Below the pieces are notes generated by a model, which was not told the origin of the DNA, ran no database searches, and saw only the letters and a list, made by a program, of their open reading frames with translations. Source: Dendrolimus kikuchii (lineage: Eukaryota; Arthropoda; Insecta; Lepidoptera; Lasiocampidae). Taken from it: DNA of 64,000 nt. This document shows positions 44,301 to 50,529 of the stretch, piece by piece. Every line of letters begins with the position of its first letter. Within the stretch, counting starts at the first letter, position 1. The position numbers and the translations under genes are program-made. The stretch is taken from NCBI GenBank assembly GCA_019925095.2, contig CM034401.1, positions 11,505,338-11,569,337 on the forward strand, read 5' to 3'.

Positions 44301-45870
44301 AACTCGTGTGGTCTCCCAGCCCGTATGCAACAGCCGAACTTTTCTATGAACTAAAGGCAAGACCGTTATATAACTCACAATAACTAAGTCAAAGAAAAAG
44401 TGCAAAGCAGGATACGACTGAAATATAGGTTAAAAATATAGGTTTTAAACAATAGATCGTCACAAAACGAAAAACTGTCGTCATGTTGGATTTAAGCAAT
44501 TTTGAGAATAATGTTTTTACTCTTAATATTCATCTTACAAGGCTAGAACTAACTTACGAAGTAGTATAGTCAAGCTCAATTACATTTATCTATAATTACA
44601 GCAAAGTAGAAAAAATCCAAATATAGCAGAAGCCGTGGCATTAAGCGGCGAAAATACTGCAGATGACATGAACTACGAGAGATACAATATATTGGTCCAC
44701 GATTTTGTGCAAAAATTGCCAGGGGTCACATCCAAGAATATCGCCCGGATTATGAATAAAGGAAAATCATTGGATTATTTAATAACATTAAGTAAAGTGA
44801 GTGATTTTTTATGAGTTCTTTCTGTTATTTACCTTAGACTGTGCATTGCATCTTAATTTAACCGAATAGGATGGATGGATAAATAGATTAGGAATATAAT
44901 GTGTGCAATTGATTTCTGTACTCATCTGTAATATTATAAAATTCTAAACAGGCCGTTTGTACATTGAAACTATTTAAAAAACTGGATAGACGTACGTAAA
45001 TCACGTAATAACTACTGGGCCGATTTCGATGCGATTTTCGCTAATCGACTGCAATTTTTCTGAGAATGATTTAAAATACTGGCTATTGAGAAAAAAATCG
45101 AAAACAAACGCGATTTTTTCACTGATCGATATCAACATTTTTATGTAATAAAATGTGTGATACCTTTTATCCTAGGAATCCCGCGGAAATTTTCCCGAGA
45201 GCGATTCGAAGTTCAGACGCATAAAATTAGCGTATTCCGACATAGTTTCCACTAAAACGATAGCTTACATTCCTATTTAAATGCTGTAGTACTTTGTGCA
45301 TTTCAAGTCAAGCGTGGAGTTTCCAACATTCTTTCAAGGCCATAAGTGAAAATAGTCCGAATCTATTTTGTAGCTATTTCAATATGGTTTTTATAGCTTA
45401 ATAATTGTTATCAGGCCATAAGGAGGCATTTGGAGAACCGTTTAAATGGACACATGTCTAGACTATAGACATACTGCTAGTTGTAAAGCAACATTAAAAA
45501 TCTACCTTATTTTGATAGTTATCATAATCGTAGTACAAATGTGCTAAATAAACCACCAAGTCCCCTCCCTGGTTTAAACTACCCAAATTGCAATTTCATG
45601 AGAATATGTTCACATCTAAGTCCGTGAAGAGGAAACAAAAAAACTTACTTTCACATCTGTGTATACGGGATTATGAATTCTAGTTCGTGGATCGTTTTTA
45701 AATTTATGATTTTTCAGAGCGAAATTTTAGAAATAGTTGAAAACAAAAATGAAGCGGACATGTTGTATTCTATTTTACATGTCAAGGCCGAACCAGTTGA
45801 CGTATCTAAAGAGGAGAAACCTTTTGCAAAAAAGAAAAATACGGGTAAATTTTTTAGAAATAAGAAATAA
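11211..45870 (+). CDS. ERCC4: XPF/ERCC4 (mei-9) DNA repair endonuclease, 14 exons, 5' exon missing
   Basis: Catalytic subunit of the XPF-ERCC1 nuclease, which makes the 5' incision in nucleotide excision repair and acts in interstrand crosslink repair and, in flies (mei-9), meiotic recombination; nuclear. Coding exons: 11211-11363, 12575-12755, 14054-14166, 14728-14893, 15573-15709, 17687-17841, 18844-19307, 19854-20165, 22011-22107, 36882-37000, 40929-41102, 44216-44356, 44602-44796, 45718-45870. I checked phase at every junction; the frame stays open for about 852 residues. Order: degenerate SF2 helicase-like half, linker with LTLTQM, nuclease with [18 protein letters not shown] and VERKSISD, then the HhH2 tail. 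Human XPF is 916 residues, so only about 25-30 N-terminal residues are missing. The first exon was searched for between 1 and 11,200 and not recognised. All introns are GT-AG except one GC-AG. Identity is secure from colinear family motifs. Confidence 0.97.
11981..12335 (+). mobile_element. tRNA-derived SINE
   Basis: An RNA polymerase III promoter is visible: A-box-like tggttgagcgg at 11,993-12,003 and B box ggttcgattcc at 12,048-12,058. The body follows and ends with the moth-SINE-like stretch cattggggtaggcagagac near 12,305. It lies in an XPF intron. Exact ends and duplication were not determined. Confidence 0.75.
12575..12755 (+). CDS. ERCC4: XPF exon b
   Basis: Encodes [20 protein letters not shown] and then [20 protein letters not shown], ending [10 protein letters not shown]. 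This is the strongly conserved [10 protein letters not shown] / RAHxxxESCQEAFxLRLYR block of the XPF helicase-like domain. Acceptor tttcag, donor gtaata; ends in phase 0. Confidence 0.95.
13985..14016. repeat. perfect 32-bp palindrome upstream of an XPF exon
   Basis: gtgtccttatctacac is followed with no spacer by its exact complement. It lies 38 bp before the exon at 14,054. Confidence 0.9.
14054..14166 (+). CDS. ERCC4: XPF exon c
   Basis: Encodes [20 protein letters not shown] and [18 protein letters not shown], matching the conserved GFIKAF...FLWPRF stretch of XPF. Acceptor atttcag, donor gtgtgt, ends in phase 2. A perfect 32-bp palindrome (13,985-14,016) sits 38 bp upstream, in the region where the branch site and polypyrimidine tract should lie. 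Confidence 0.95.
14360..14585 (+). repeat. dispersed repeat X, copy 1
   Basis: Unidentified repeat with landmarks gggagttttaaaaatgg, ctcgtatcgttacc, tggcggcgcc, aatagcagttttt and caactcattttacaa. Similar sequence occurs at 37,200-37,410 (+) and 40,735-40,870 (-), all within XPF introns. No coding potential seen. Confidence 0.65.
14728..14893 (+). CDS. ERCC4: XPF exon d
   Basis: Completes the arginine of FLWPR and encodes [20 protein letters not shown], then [20 protein letters not shown] and [15 protein letters not shown]. It matches the human segment ending in AILDILNACLKELK. Acceptor catacag, donor gtaaat, phase 0 at the end. Confidence 0.95.
15573..15709 (+). CDS. ERCC4: XPF exon e
   Basis: Encodes [20 protein letters not shown] then [20 protein letters not shown] and LRTMI. 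It corresponds to the family's FDKTIRHYLDPLWHQL...QDLKILR region. Acceptor tttgcag, donor gtgagt, ends in phase 2. Confidence 0.94.
15813..16113 (+). repeat. ~300-bp dispersed repeat Y, copy 1
   Basis: Starts tccgtgcaggaacggagaaa, contains ggtggtaaggcatttgcccg and ends with a caataaaaaaaa tail. The sharp ends and A-rich tail suggest a SINE or a LINE 3' end. Five relatives lie elsewhere in the window. Confidence 0.7.
16114..16844. other. XPF intron segment with old repeats
   Basis: Contains a SINE-like stretch around 16,290-16,440 (gaatttcagccaaatcggtc, acagacagacagacgacac) and an A run near 16,720. No coding sequence seen. Confidence 0.4.
16845..17110 (+). mobile_element. degenerate C-terminus of an RTE-like non-LTR retrotransposon
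   Basis: Encodes [20 protein letters not shown], then [20 protein letters not shown], ending near [11 protein letters not shown] with stops. RxRWxGHVxRR ... GRPxxRWxDxVxxD is the usual tail of endonuclease/reverse-transcriptase LINEs. No upstream RT is present; it is an intronic scrap in XPF. Confidence 0.7.
17391..17686. other. XPF intron segment with a common moth-type repeat
   Basis: Near 17,405-17,515 the sequence aaatttcagctcaatcggaa ... gttggtcaaactcaacttgc ... aataaaagcctg resembles a frequent lepidopteran repeat tail. No gene. Confidence 0.45.
17687..17841 (+). CDS. ERCC4: XPF exon f
   Basis: Encodes [20 protein letters not shown] and then [20 protein letters not shown], ending VYNHKN. 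It aligns with human YDCVTFLNLLESLR...[22 protein letters not shown]. Acceptor ttttag, donor gtaatt, ends in phase 1. Confidence 0.95.
18844..19307 (+). CDS. ERCC4: XPF exon g (linker between helicase-like and nuclease halves)
   Basis: Largest coding exon. It starts [20 protein letters not shown], continues [20 protein letters not shown] and [16 protein letters not shown], then a charged low-conservation linker, and near the end [17 protein letters not shown] is a recognised XPF block just before the nuclease half. Acceptor cctag, donor gtaatt, phase 0. Confidence 0.96.
19854..20165 (+). CDS. ERCC4: XPF exon h
   Basis: Encodes [20 protein letters not shown] and [20 protein letters not shown], then [17 protein letters not shown], equal to the family pattern [21 protein letters not shown]...[30 protein letters not shown]. 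Acceptor ttcccag, donor gtgagt, phase 0 at both ends. Confidence 0.96.
20440..20790 (+). repeat. dispersed repeat Z, copy 1
   Basis: Non-coding repeat with landmarks aaaatgatctgacgg, gattttttcaccgatcgata, tcccgaaaatctcacgggaa and gtctagcgtggacgaagtcg. Related copies lie at 44,960-45,330 (+) and 51,350-51,790 (-). Confidence 0.65.
21230..21830 (+). repeat. long dispersed repeat W, copy 1
   Basis: A ~600-bp non-coding stretch (gtgtatgtttacatgttcat, ttttaaatatcccgcgcatt) whose inverted relative is at 59,340-59,830. It is within an XPF intron. Family unknown; no open frame of interest. Confidence 0.6.
22011..22107 (+). CDS. ERCC4: XPF exon i
   Basis: Short exon encoding [20 protein letters not shown] and [12 protein letters not shown], the spacer just before the nuclease core. 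Acceptor attacag, donor gtattt, ends in phase 1 with a G completed by the next exon 14.8 kb away. The 14.2-kb Penelope-like array sits in the intron that follows. Confidence 0.92.
22193..22205 (+). repeat. left target-site duplication of the Penelope-like array
   Basis: The 13-bp string aaatatttttgaa lies directly outside the left end of the array (which begins taatattttcttaag). The identical string follows the right end. It is preceded by two further A residues. Confidence 0.85.
22206..24578 (-). pseudogene. Penelope-like unit A, internally deleted
   Basis: The frame runs from ATG at 24,578 ([12 protein letters not shown]) leftward to 22,598, then the 3' non-coding part and pseudo-LTR to the array edge. 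The N-terminal ~350 residues and the GIY-YIG tail ([17 protein letters not shown]) are intact. Two deletions: one joins KIHKNNI to [10 protein letters not shown], removing the RT fingers including the FDV motif; a second joins KYLNGS out of frame to PSVERCP. YVDD is retained. It shares point variants with unit F around the second breakpoint, which marks A and F as sister sequences. Confidence 0.92.
24579..27243 (-). pseudogene. Penelope-like unit B, internally deleted
   Basis: The pseudo-LTR and 3' part occupy 24,579-24,935. The coding region runs to about 27,243 in two pieces (27,232-26,174 and 26,135-24,936). The break joins NNIPLR to the [10 protein letters not shown] block, out of frame. 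Motif B (AMGSPVSP), YVDD, connector and GIY-YIG are intact. The start codon is lost: at 27,243 the sequence jumps from the first codons straight into the 3' non-coding region of unit C, so the pseudo-LTR between B and C is missing. Confidence 0.92.
27244..28828 (-). pseudogene. Penelope-like unit C, reverse transcriptase deleted
   Basis: Keeps the N-terminal module (ATG at 28,828 to KIHKNNI near 27,746) and the GIY-YIG module (27,713-27,282), joined directly out of frame. All RT motifs from fingers to YVDD and the connector are absent. Its pseudo-LTR is truncated to about 38 bp at the left edge. It cannot make active reverse transcriptase. Confidence 0.92.
28829..31101 (-). pseudogene. Penelope-like unit D, reverse transcriptase core deleted
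   Basis: Full pseudo-LTR and 3' part at 28,829-29,185. The C-terminal piece (30,007-29,186) starts at [12 protein letters not shown] after YVDD and runs through GIY-YIG. The N-terminal piece (31,101-29,995) ends at KIHKNN. The junction near 30,018 removes fingers, palm and YVDD and shifts frame. Confidence 0.92.
31102..33926 (-). mobile_element. Penelope-like unit E, the only uninterrupted RT + GIY-YIG frame
   Basis: An open frame of 817 codons (33,912-31,459) with all modules: [10 protein letters not shown] (about residue 291), LPKIHK (341-346), SFDVQSLF (about 407), AMGSPVSP (466), YVDD (501-504) and GIY-YIG (about 683-697). PLEs copy RNA at nicked target DNA; the GIY-YIG domain cuts the target. 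The frame enters at codons for [10 protein letters not shown]: the ATG and first ~8 residues were lost where the unit meets inverted unit F at 33,926/33,927. The pseudo-LTR and 3' part lie at 31,102-31,458. The protein is therefore whole but the unit appears to lack its own start and leader. Confidence 0.94.
33927..36448 (+). pseudogene. Penelope-like unit F, inverted copy
   Basis: Runs on + from the pseudo-LTR (33,927-34,031) with ATG at 34,032 (MYTSRENL) to the stop near 36,090, then the 3' part to the array edge. Two deletions: LPKI joins [10 protein letters not shown] in frame, removing ~45 residues; KYLNGSS then joins the CNIPLQDAG region out of frame, removing the connector. YVDD and GIY-YIG are present. 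It ends at gttttatt, about 45 bp short of where the left flank of the array ends in equivalent sequence. Confidence 0.93.
36448..36460 (+). repeat. right target-site duplication of the Penelope-like array
   Basis: The same 13-bp string follows the right terminus (gtagttttatt). One A is shared between the element end and the duplication, so the boundary is uncertain by one base. Confidence 0.85.
36882..37000 (+). CDS. ERCC4: XPF exon j (nuclease motif)
   Basis: Encodes [20 protein letters not shown], then [20 protein letters not shown]. The VDMREFRS(D/E)LP string opens the XPF nuclease domain. Acceptor atttcag, donor gtaaga, phase 0 at the end. It lies about 430 bp downstream of the Penelope-like array. 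Confidence 0.97.
37200..37410 (+). repeat. dispersed repeat X, copy 2
   Basis: Contains ggggttatctggaaagttg, cctcgtatcgttgccgctgg, aatagcagttttttaacaac and caactcattttacaa. Same order as the copy at 14,360. Confidence 0.65.
37443..37940 (-). mobile_element. old degenerate Penelope-like fragment in the next XPF intron
   Basis: Diverged match to the PLE terminus (taaaactac, ggcggtaattta, gaagtttcggcc), pseudo-LTR, 3' region and the last codons of the GIY-YIG tail, in - orientation, stopping after the ggtggtacttgc stretch. Many substitutions separate it from the array units, so it is an earlier insertion of the same family. No target duplication was recognised. Confidence 0.85.
38290..38840 (+). 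repeat. three diverged tandem copies of a ~190-bp sequence
   Basis: Each copy has a tatatcttc / gaatccaaagtct-like start, aatgaaattTatatg, then tccaatgcaaaaagaa and ggttcagaaataaaaaa. The copies are strongly diverged. The end (aactcctccttttttgaac, about 38,880) resembles the tail of a common moth repeat; a related stretch is at 55,850-56,065. Confidence 0.5.
39296..39608 (-). repeat. dispersed repeat Y, copy 2
   Basis: Reverse-oriented copy bounded by ttttttttattacagg on the left and cctgcacgga on the right, in an XPF intron. It is close in sequence to the copies at 15.8, 59.0 and 62.3 kb. Confidence 0.7.
39779..39908. repeat. 130-bp imperfect inverted repeat
   Basis: Outer arms cgaaatgtgtgctggg and its exact complement are 16 bp. 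An inner pair (aacggacaagtggaaaaa against tttttgccacttatccgtt) extends the stem, giving a long hairpin. It could be a small foldback element. XPF intron. Confidence 0.7.
40735..40870 (-). repeat. dispersed repeat X, copy 3 (partial)
   Basis: Reverse-oriented partial copy: gcgctagcggcaacgatacg, then caattttcaaaactcccgg. It ends about 60 bp before the XPF exon at 40,929. Confidence 0.6.
40929..41102 (+). CDS. ERCC4: XPF exon k (catalytic GDxnERKx3D)
   Basis: Encodes [20 protein letters not shown], then [20 protein letters not shown] and [18 protein letters not shown]. It holds the metal-binding GD and the ERKxxxD signature that define the XPF/MUS81 nuclease fold; all catalytic residues are present. 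Acceptor gcggtag, donor gtaagc, phase 0 both ends. Confidence 0.98.
41390..41730 (+). repeat. dispersed repeat V, copy 1
   Basis: Contains attttcggaatctgctggtc, then cctcctgattttttcacatt; an inverted relative lies at 50,870-51,010. It includes a perfect 17-bp-arm hairpin at 41,465-41,500. Confidence 0.55.
41465..41500. repeat. perfect hairpin, 17-bp arms, 2-nt spacer
   Basis: ttaggatactttttatc, GG, then its exact complement. It is the strongest small foldback seen outside the palindrome at 13,985. Confidence 0.9.
41720..42270 (-). pseudogene. hAT-type transposase C-terminal remnant
   Basis: Reading -, the end of the remnant gives [20 protein letters not shown] then [16 protein letters not shown]. 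This is the CEQLFSxM...K...RTRLTDENL helix of the hAT dimerisation domain, preceded by [12 protein letters not shown] with stops between. At 41,722 caggtatgggcaacctttgc resembles the terminal sequence of such elements. Heavily decayed. Confidence 0.65.
42619..43900 (-). mobile_element. complete mariner element with intact transposase frame
   Basis: Bounded by terminal inverted repeats (left ttaggttggggaaaaagttt, right complement of aagttgggaaaaagtctttt) with TA at 42,617-42,618 and 43,901-43,902. The right repeat differs at several positions from the left. Length is 1,282 bp, typical of mariners. Inserted in the XPF intron between exons k and l, antisense to XPF. Confidence 0.92.
42696..43718 (-). 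CDS. mariner transposase, 340 aa, apparently intact
   Basis: A DDD transposase for cut-and-paste at TA sites. I take the ATG at 43,718 ([20 protein letters not shown]) because mariner proteins start in this way and are 340-350 residues long; the frame extends 12 codons further upstream without support. Visible: N-terminal helix-turn-helix pair ([19 protein letters not shown]), WVPHELT linker motif, and the catalytic triad [14 protein letters not shown] and YSPDLAPSD with the DD34D spacing. No stop or frameshift was found. Activity also depends on the ends, which have diverged somewhat. Confidence 0.93.
   Translation of the reverse strand: MSESNEEIRYILKFYYKKGKNATQAAKIFCNVYGPNTVSVRVAQIWFKRFQSGNFYIKDARRSGRHVTDKIDAIFEKVEQDRYISSYDVAEKLGINHKTVLAHLKKAGYTKKLDIWVPHELTERTLMNRELICDSLLRRNEIEPFLKKLITGDEKWITYKNVRKRSWSKAGQASQTMAKPGLTRNKVMLCVWWDWKGIIHYKLLPPGRTIDSELYCEQRMRLKQKVERKRPELINRRGVVFHHDNARPHTSLATQQKLREFGWEMLMHPPYSPDLAPSDFHLFRSLQNSLGSVRLTLREDCQNHLSQFFDQKPQNFYSNGITSLPTRWQKFIQQNGTYIL
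43950..44115 (+). mobile_element. LINE 3' end with (TATC)n tail
   Basis: Non-coding 3' segment cgccactcctaatcagcaat ... tttctgtaatggtgtacatt followed by a tatctatctatctatctaaa tail. A tetranucleotide tail marks a non-LTR 3' end. Its inverted relative is at 51,140-51,290. Confidence 0.65.
44216..44356 (+). CDS. ERCC4: XPF exon l
   Basis: Encodes [20 protein letters not shown], then [20 protein letters not shown] and ELFYELK, matching human [31 protein letters not shown]. Acceptor atttcag; the donor is AAG|GCAAGA, a GC donor. No GT nearby keeps both the frame and the conserved ELK-Q continuation. Confidence 0.95.
44357..44358 (+). promoter_or_regulatory. non-canonical GC splice donor in XPF
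   Basis: The intron at 44,357-44,601 starts GCAAGA and ends TTACAG. Around the donor, AAG|GCAAG matches the strict consensus typical of GC-AG introns processed by the major spliceosome. Both exon phases are 0 and the protein continues ELK-QSR, as in other XPFs. Confidence 0.85.
44602..44796 (+). CDS. ERCC4: XPF exon m (start of HhH2)
   Basis: Encodes [20 protein letters not shown], then [20 protein letters not shown] and [20 protein letters not shown]. The [11 protein letters not shown] segment is the first hairpin of the C-terminal helix-hairpin-helix domain that dimerises with ERCC1. Acceptor attacag, donor gtgagt. Confidence 0.95.
44960..45330 (+). repeat. dispersed repeat Z, copy 2
   Basis: Contains ttttttcactgatcgatatc, ctaggaatcccgcggaaatt and tttcaagtcaagcgtggag. 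Located in the last XPF intron. Confidence 0.6.
45718..45870 (+). CDS. ERCC4: XPF exon n (terminal exon)
   Basis: Encodes [20 protein letters not shown], then [20 protein letters not shown] and a basic tail ending RNKK-stop. It completes the HhH2 domain (family: [24 protein letters not shown]). Acceptor tttttcag; stop TAA at 45,868-45,870. Confidence 0.93.
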   Translation, partial: SEILEIVENKNEADMLYSILHVKAEPVDVSKEEKPFAKKKNTGKFFRNKK

Positions 45871-45925
45871 AATAGTTGTGTACATAAACTAAAAAAATTA
45901 TAATTTATTCAGCAATCATAAAACA

Positions 45926-45931
45926 AATAAA
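45926..45931 (+). terminator. polyadenylation signal of XPF
   Basis: A canonical AATAAA lies 56 bp after the XPF stop codon. It is the likely cleavage and polyadenylation signal; function is inferred from position and motif only. Confidence 0.55.
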
Positions 45932-48487
45932 GTCATTAACATACATAATGAAGTTTTTATATTCAGTCCTATACTCTGATTTTTAATTACCTGGATTAAA
46001 ATCACAGCTGCGCTTGACCTTTTTTTGATTCATAAGTGAGTTGTGTGTTGCATCAACGAACTTTTAACATAAAAATGATTGCAGCTGCCATTTTAGTCCA
46101 GGTAATTAAAAATCAGATTATAATACAAATCCACAACAGACATTGCAGTAATATCAATGAAATCAAAAACCTTTTTTGTTCAATGAAGTCAAAAATCTTT
46201 TTGGAGTCACAGAATAATGTTTAATGATTACTTTGTATTTCTGCCGCGTATATCAAAGTTTTATCTATGGTATATAGTATAGCTTCCTGTCAGATTTCAG
46301 CCATATAGACAACATAAATAAATTCTTCCATGGTGACAATTCTCCTATTACATATATTAATGTACTCTGTGGTGACAATCATAGATAAATGGAGAATAAA
46401 GGCGGACGGAATGGACATCACTCAAACGTACGGGAACCGTTTTTTGTCAAAATGGGTACTAGGCCCTAAAAAAATAAATTTGATAACATTGTAGAATGTT
46501 ACACGAGAGGTGAAAGTGACCTATTTAGGCACGAGTTGGTTTGGCGCATGAGCGTAGCGAGGGCGCTAATAATTCGAGTGCCTAAACAGGCTTTTCAATC
46601 GAGGTTAACACTGCTTTTCATTTCGAATATGAGGAAAGTAAACAAACTACTTCTCTAATAAAATCAGGCGTTAAATCCATTTCTAAATCTGATGAAACGT
46701 CATTACGTACGTCAAATGTGAAACCTCAAGAAATTTTTTCTGTGGCATTCTACCAGCCAGTATTTTCACTGATAGTAAATATTTAGCCCAAATTCATGTA
46801 AATTATATAATCATTTATTGAAAAGTAATTTATAACTTTATAAATGATGTTACAAATTTGTTGATATTTTTTATTACAATGTATGCCGCGATTTAAATAA
46901 CAGTGGCTGTAAAAACAGTTGGGATATGCGTCGCACATATTATGTATGGATCGCATACGTTTCTAAAATTTAACAGTAGGAAGAATAATTTGCCAGGGAC
47001 GAAAAGTGCTGTTTTTATCCCTGTGATTAGGCAACTCCAAGCGTACTTTCAGAATATAAGAAATGAAAAAAATATTTGTAATGTGTAACAGTAACTTTTT
47101 CATTTATTCCAAAATTGAACACTAAGCTTTTGCAGACACTCGAGATTTTTGGGTTTGTTAAAATTTATATATAATTATTATTATTATAGCTAGGGATCTA
47201 ATGCGGACGCTTTCACATTGCGTAACATGACAAGTATGACAATACAGTGGAACTTTATAATATCCAGATAAAAGTCTCAGTAGTTCCATACGATTAGGAG
47301 TCGGCACCGTAATTATGTAAAAATAAAAACACTGAAAAAGAATTGTATAATTTATTAAACAACTAGCATGAAATAAATACAAAATCACAGTTTTAATTTA
47401 AATTTCAATTCAATAAATAACAACAGACAGACATTGCACTAATATCGATGAAGTTAAAGTTTTTAAGCTAATTGCATTTATTATTAACGCCAAGGACCTA
47501 GAACAAAAATCAATTTATACAAAATTAATACTATCATAAAAATTATCTTATTTTCAATTAAGCTGAATGGTGACTAATTATTACTGCCGTCTTCATATTG
47601 CTCTACACCCTGAAAAACCATGAATAATATAAAAATGCAACTGGTGATTGTGTCAACACTAAAAAAATTAATTAACAATCTTTGTCTCAACAACATGTAG
47701 GTTTATTCAATTTATAATTATAATTCAGTGTTCTCAGGAACTTGGTAAGGTATGTTTTGCTATCATGGATCATCTTCAATAGATTCCACATACATGGCGA
47801 TGGTCTCGTAATGAATATATTGTCTATAATAGCAAATGCCAGCTATCATTTTAAAGCATGGATTTAGTGTTGACCAAAGTTTCCTGCTTTCCCATAGCCC
47901 TGGCATAAGGTGAAAGACTGAACACGGGAGGGTTTTAATGGGTAGGTATCCCAGACTCGGGTGCGGGGTGGTCATAACATTTCTATAGTGAGATTGGTCC
48001 ATGACAATATAATAGGTAATAATAAATGAAAGGTCGATTTTGAAAGTAGATATGGTATATATAGTGGTATATATATATATAGTGTTAAGATTGGAAATGA
48101 AGGTTAACAGCCACGCTCAGAGATTTTGATGATCAATTAAAGCATATAAAACAATACTCTGAATATTAATAAAAATATTGTATAGGAATAAAAATTAATA
48201 ATATTTCTTAATATCTTTAATAAATTGATAGGGTGCCTGTTATTTTTTATTAACAATGATATGGATTACCCTATTTTATACAGAATATTCAGATTTATTT
48301 TTTTATTTTAATTACATGTGTTGTTTTGATATATTGTGTGCCATAATATGTATGCAGATAACGTGTTCATTTAATTGTAAATCTAACACAATGTAAGATT
48401 ACTACAACGCCATGAATATAAATGTATGATTATTATTACTACTGAAGAAAAACAGAAGAAACTTCGTATCACTTTACAAGAATGGAT
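45932..48487. other. intergenic DNA between XPF and Pcmt 3' ends, no gene
   Basis: AT-rich. A short stretch near 46,500-46,620 (gaaagtgacctatttaggca ... gagtgcctaaacaggctttt) has a weak inverted character. Microsatellite-like (TA)n lies near 48,065. Nothing coding could be supported. Confidence 0.45.
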
Positions 48488-48498
48488 ATATACTTCAG

Positions 48499-48576
48499 AT
48501 AAATTACCGCGCTTAAAACCGTTAAAACGTAGTTTTATTACGTATACCAGTCGCGAAAACTTAACGAAAATATTAA
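48499..48576 (+). mobile_element. 78-bp Penelope-like insertion with 11-bp target duplication
   Basis: Contains only the last 78 bp of the family (aaattaccgcgc ... taaaacgtagttttatta ... cgcgaaaacttaacgaaaat) in + orientation, flanked by atatacttcag at 48,488-48,498 and 48,577-48,587. Strong 5' truncation with an intact end fits target-primed reverse transcription and identifies the true RNA 3' end. Confidence 0.85.
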
Positions 48577-48911
48577 ATATACTTCAGGTCAATGGTACTT
48601 CACTTCAAACTGGCGTGCGTGTCTAGAGATTGTTGAAAATAGATGACGCGAAATGCGTGTGTATGCTACATGGTGAATGCAGATACTTTGTCTTTACCAA
48701 GTATTATGGGATATAGTCTAAAAATGGACGAAAACACTGCTTTGTTTAACATAAATTAAAACCCGGTTCTTAAAAACTAGATACTAGATAGGTTCAATCA
48801 ACAAAGGACGGGGAGGGAAAAATAACATGTATACCTACGTTGTTTTCCTTAAAAGTTCATTTTCCTACATTACAAACAGGATTTTTGCAATGAATTGCTA
48901 CTGTTTAAATA

Positions 48912-50206
48912 TTAGGTCTTTACAAGTGAAATTGGCGTTTTGTAAGGGAGGAACATAAAGTCGTTTTTTTTTAAATATAATATATTTATTTGATTAAAGT
49001 ATGTACCATTGCTATCTATGCACTTCTGCCATCTCATAGGTAGTTCATTGATCCCTTTACTAAAAAAACCACTCGGACAGGAATCAATAAAATCTCTGAA
49101 GGCGCTTTGAGTCAACTCTGATGGGGTGACTACCCCAAGTTGAATTTTTCCCTTGCAAGAAGTTATCCAAATTTCGAAAAAATGCTAATCTGTTGGAGCA
49201 AGGTCTGGGGAGTACGGTGGATGTCTTAGACATTCCAATTGAAGCTCCTCTAATTTGGTAGCCGTCTGTTGTGCAGTGTGTGGTCTGGCGTTGTCCTGAA
49301 GCAGCAGTGGCCTAGAGCGATTGACCAGCCTCGGTTGTTTAGCAGCTATTCCCTCATGGTTTGCAGTTGCTGACAATAGACATCCGCCGTAATCGTCTGG
49401 CCAGATTTAAGAAAGCTGTAGTGAACGACACCGGCACTAGTCCACCAAACGCTCACAAGTAATTTTTTTTGAGTCAATTTTCGCTTGGGGCAGGATTTGG
49501 CTGGTTCGCCAGGGTTCAGCCATTGCGATGAGCGTTTACGATTATCGTACAGAATCCACTTTTCATCACCGGTAATGATTCGATTTAAAATCCCTTCATT
49601 ATTGTGCCGGTTGAGTAACGTAACGCAGCAGTCGACGCGCCTTTGTCGGTTTGCTGCACTCAATTCATGAGGTACCCACCTTTCAAGCTTTTCCACCTTC
49701 CCAATTTGCTTCAAGTGGATTAAAACAGTTTTATCACTAACACCGCAGCCTCCAGCTATCTCGGACGTGGTTTGCGATGGATCCGCTTCCACAATAGCCT
49801 TCAATTCTGCATTATCAACTTTGGTCTCCGGCCGTCCAAGGGGGTTGTTCTGCAGGTCGAAATTTCCAGAACGAAAACGTTGAGACCAAAAACGCACTGT
49901 GCTTTCTTTTGCGACACCGCCGCCATACACATCATTAATCCTTCGAGCCGTTTCGGCAGCACTGGCGCCACGATGGAACTCGTACTCGTAAATAATGCGA
50001 TATTTCAAGTTTTCCATTTTGTAAAATGAGTGACGCAAAGAAACAAGCAAAAGAGGAAAAAACAAATGAATTACGGTTTTCAAAACACAAAAGCATAAGT
50101 AAATAGCTGTATAAATTTGAAATTTGAATTGCTAACCAAAGAGGAGATATTTGAGATCAAAGTGGCCAGTACGACAAAACGCCAACTTCATATGTAAGGA
50201 CCTAAT
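48912..50206 (-). mobile_element. mariner element with disrupted transposase
   Basis: Terminal inverted repeats ttaggtctttacaagtgaaa (left) and the complement of ttcatatgtaaggacctaa (right), with TA at 48,910-48,911 and 50,207-50,208. Length 1,295 bp. It is a different mariner lineage from the one at 42.6 kb, with distinct ends and protein. It sits between the two convergent genes' 3' ends. Confidence 0.88.
48950..50017 (-). pseudogene. mariner transposase pseudogene
   Basis: From ATG at 50,017 (MENLKYRIIYEYEFHRGASA) the frame is open through WVPHELSAANRQRR and TGDEKW to YCQQLQTMRE near 49,350. It then continues in another frame with QDNARPHTAQQTATKLEELQ and YSPDLAPTD, and later FSKGINELPMRWQKCIDSNG in a third segment. 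All three catalytic aspartates are still readable but are spread over at least three frames, so the protein is dead. Confidence 0.88.
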
Positions 50207-50529
50207 ATCTTAGACAACTTAAGCCACATCTAACTAAAACTATCAAAAAAACTATCTTGTAAGAACACACAAGGTTATATTTATATAAGAAAAATAATGT
50301 ATTCACATATGTCAAGTCACTTTAACCTACTCTGAGTATGGAGGTTAAAAGGAATTAGTTATTTTTATACACAATAAATTATTTAGTAATTTAAATATTT
50401 ACTTTTACCTTAAAAACCGACTTGTGGTTAGGATATATTTTTTTTTTGAAGATTTATAAATAAACAACAACTGCCGAAATTGAAGTGACGTCCCCCATAT
50501 CTAAGATATGACGGCAATTGCAGGTGGGA

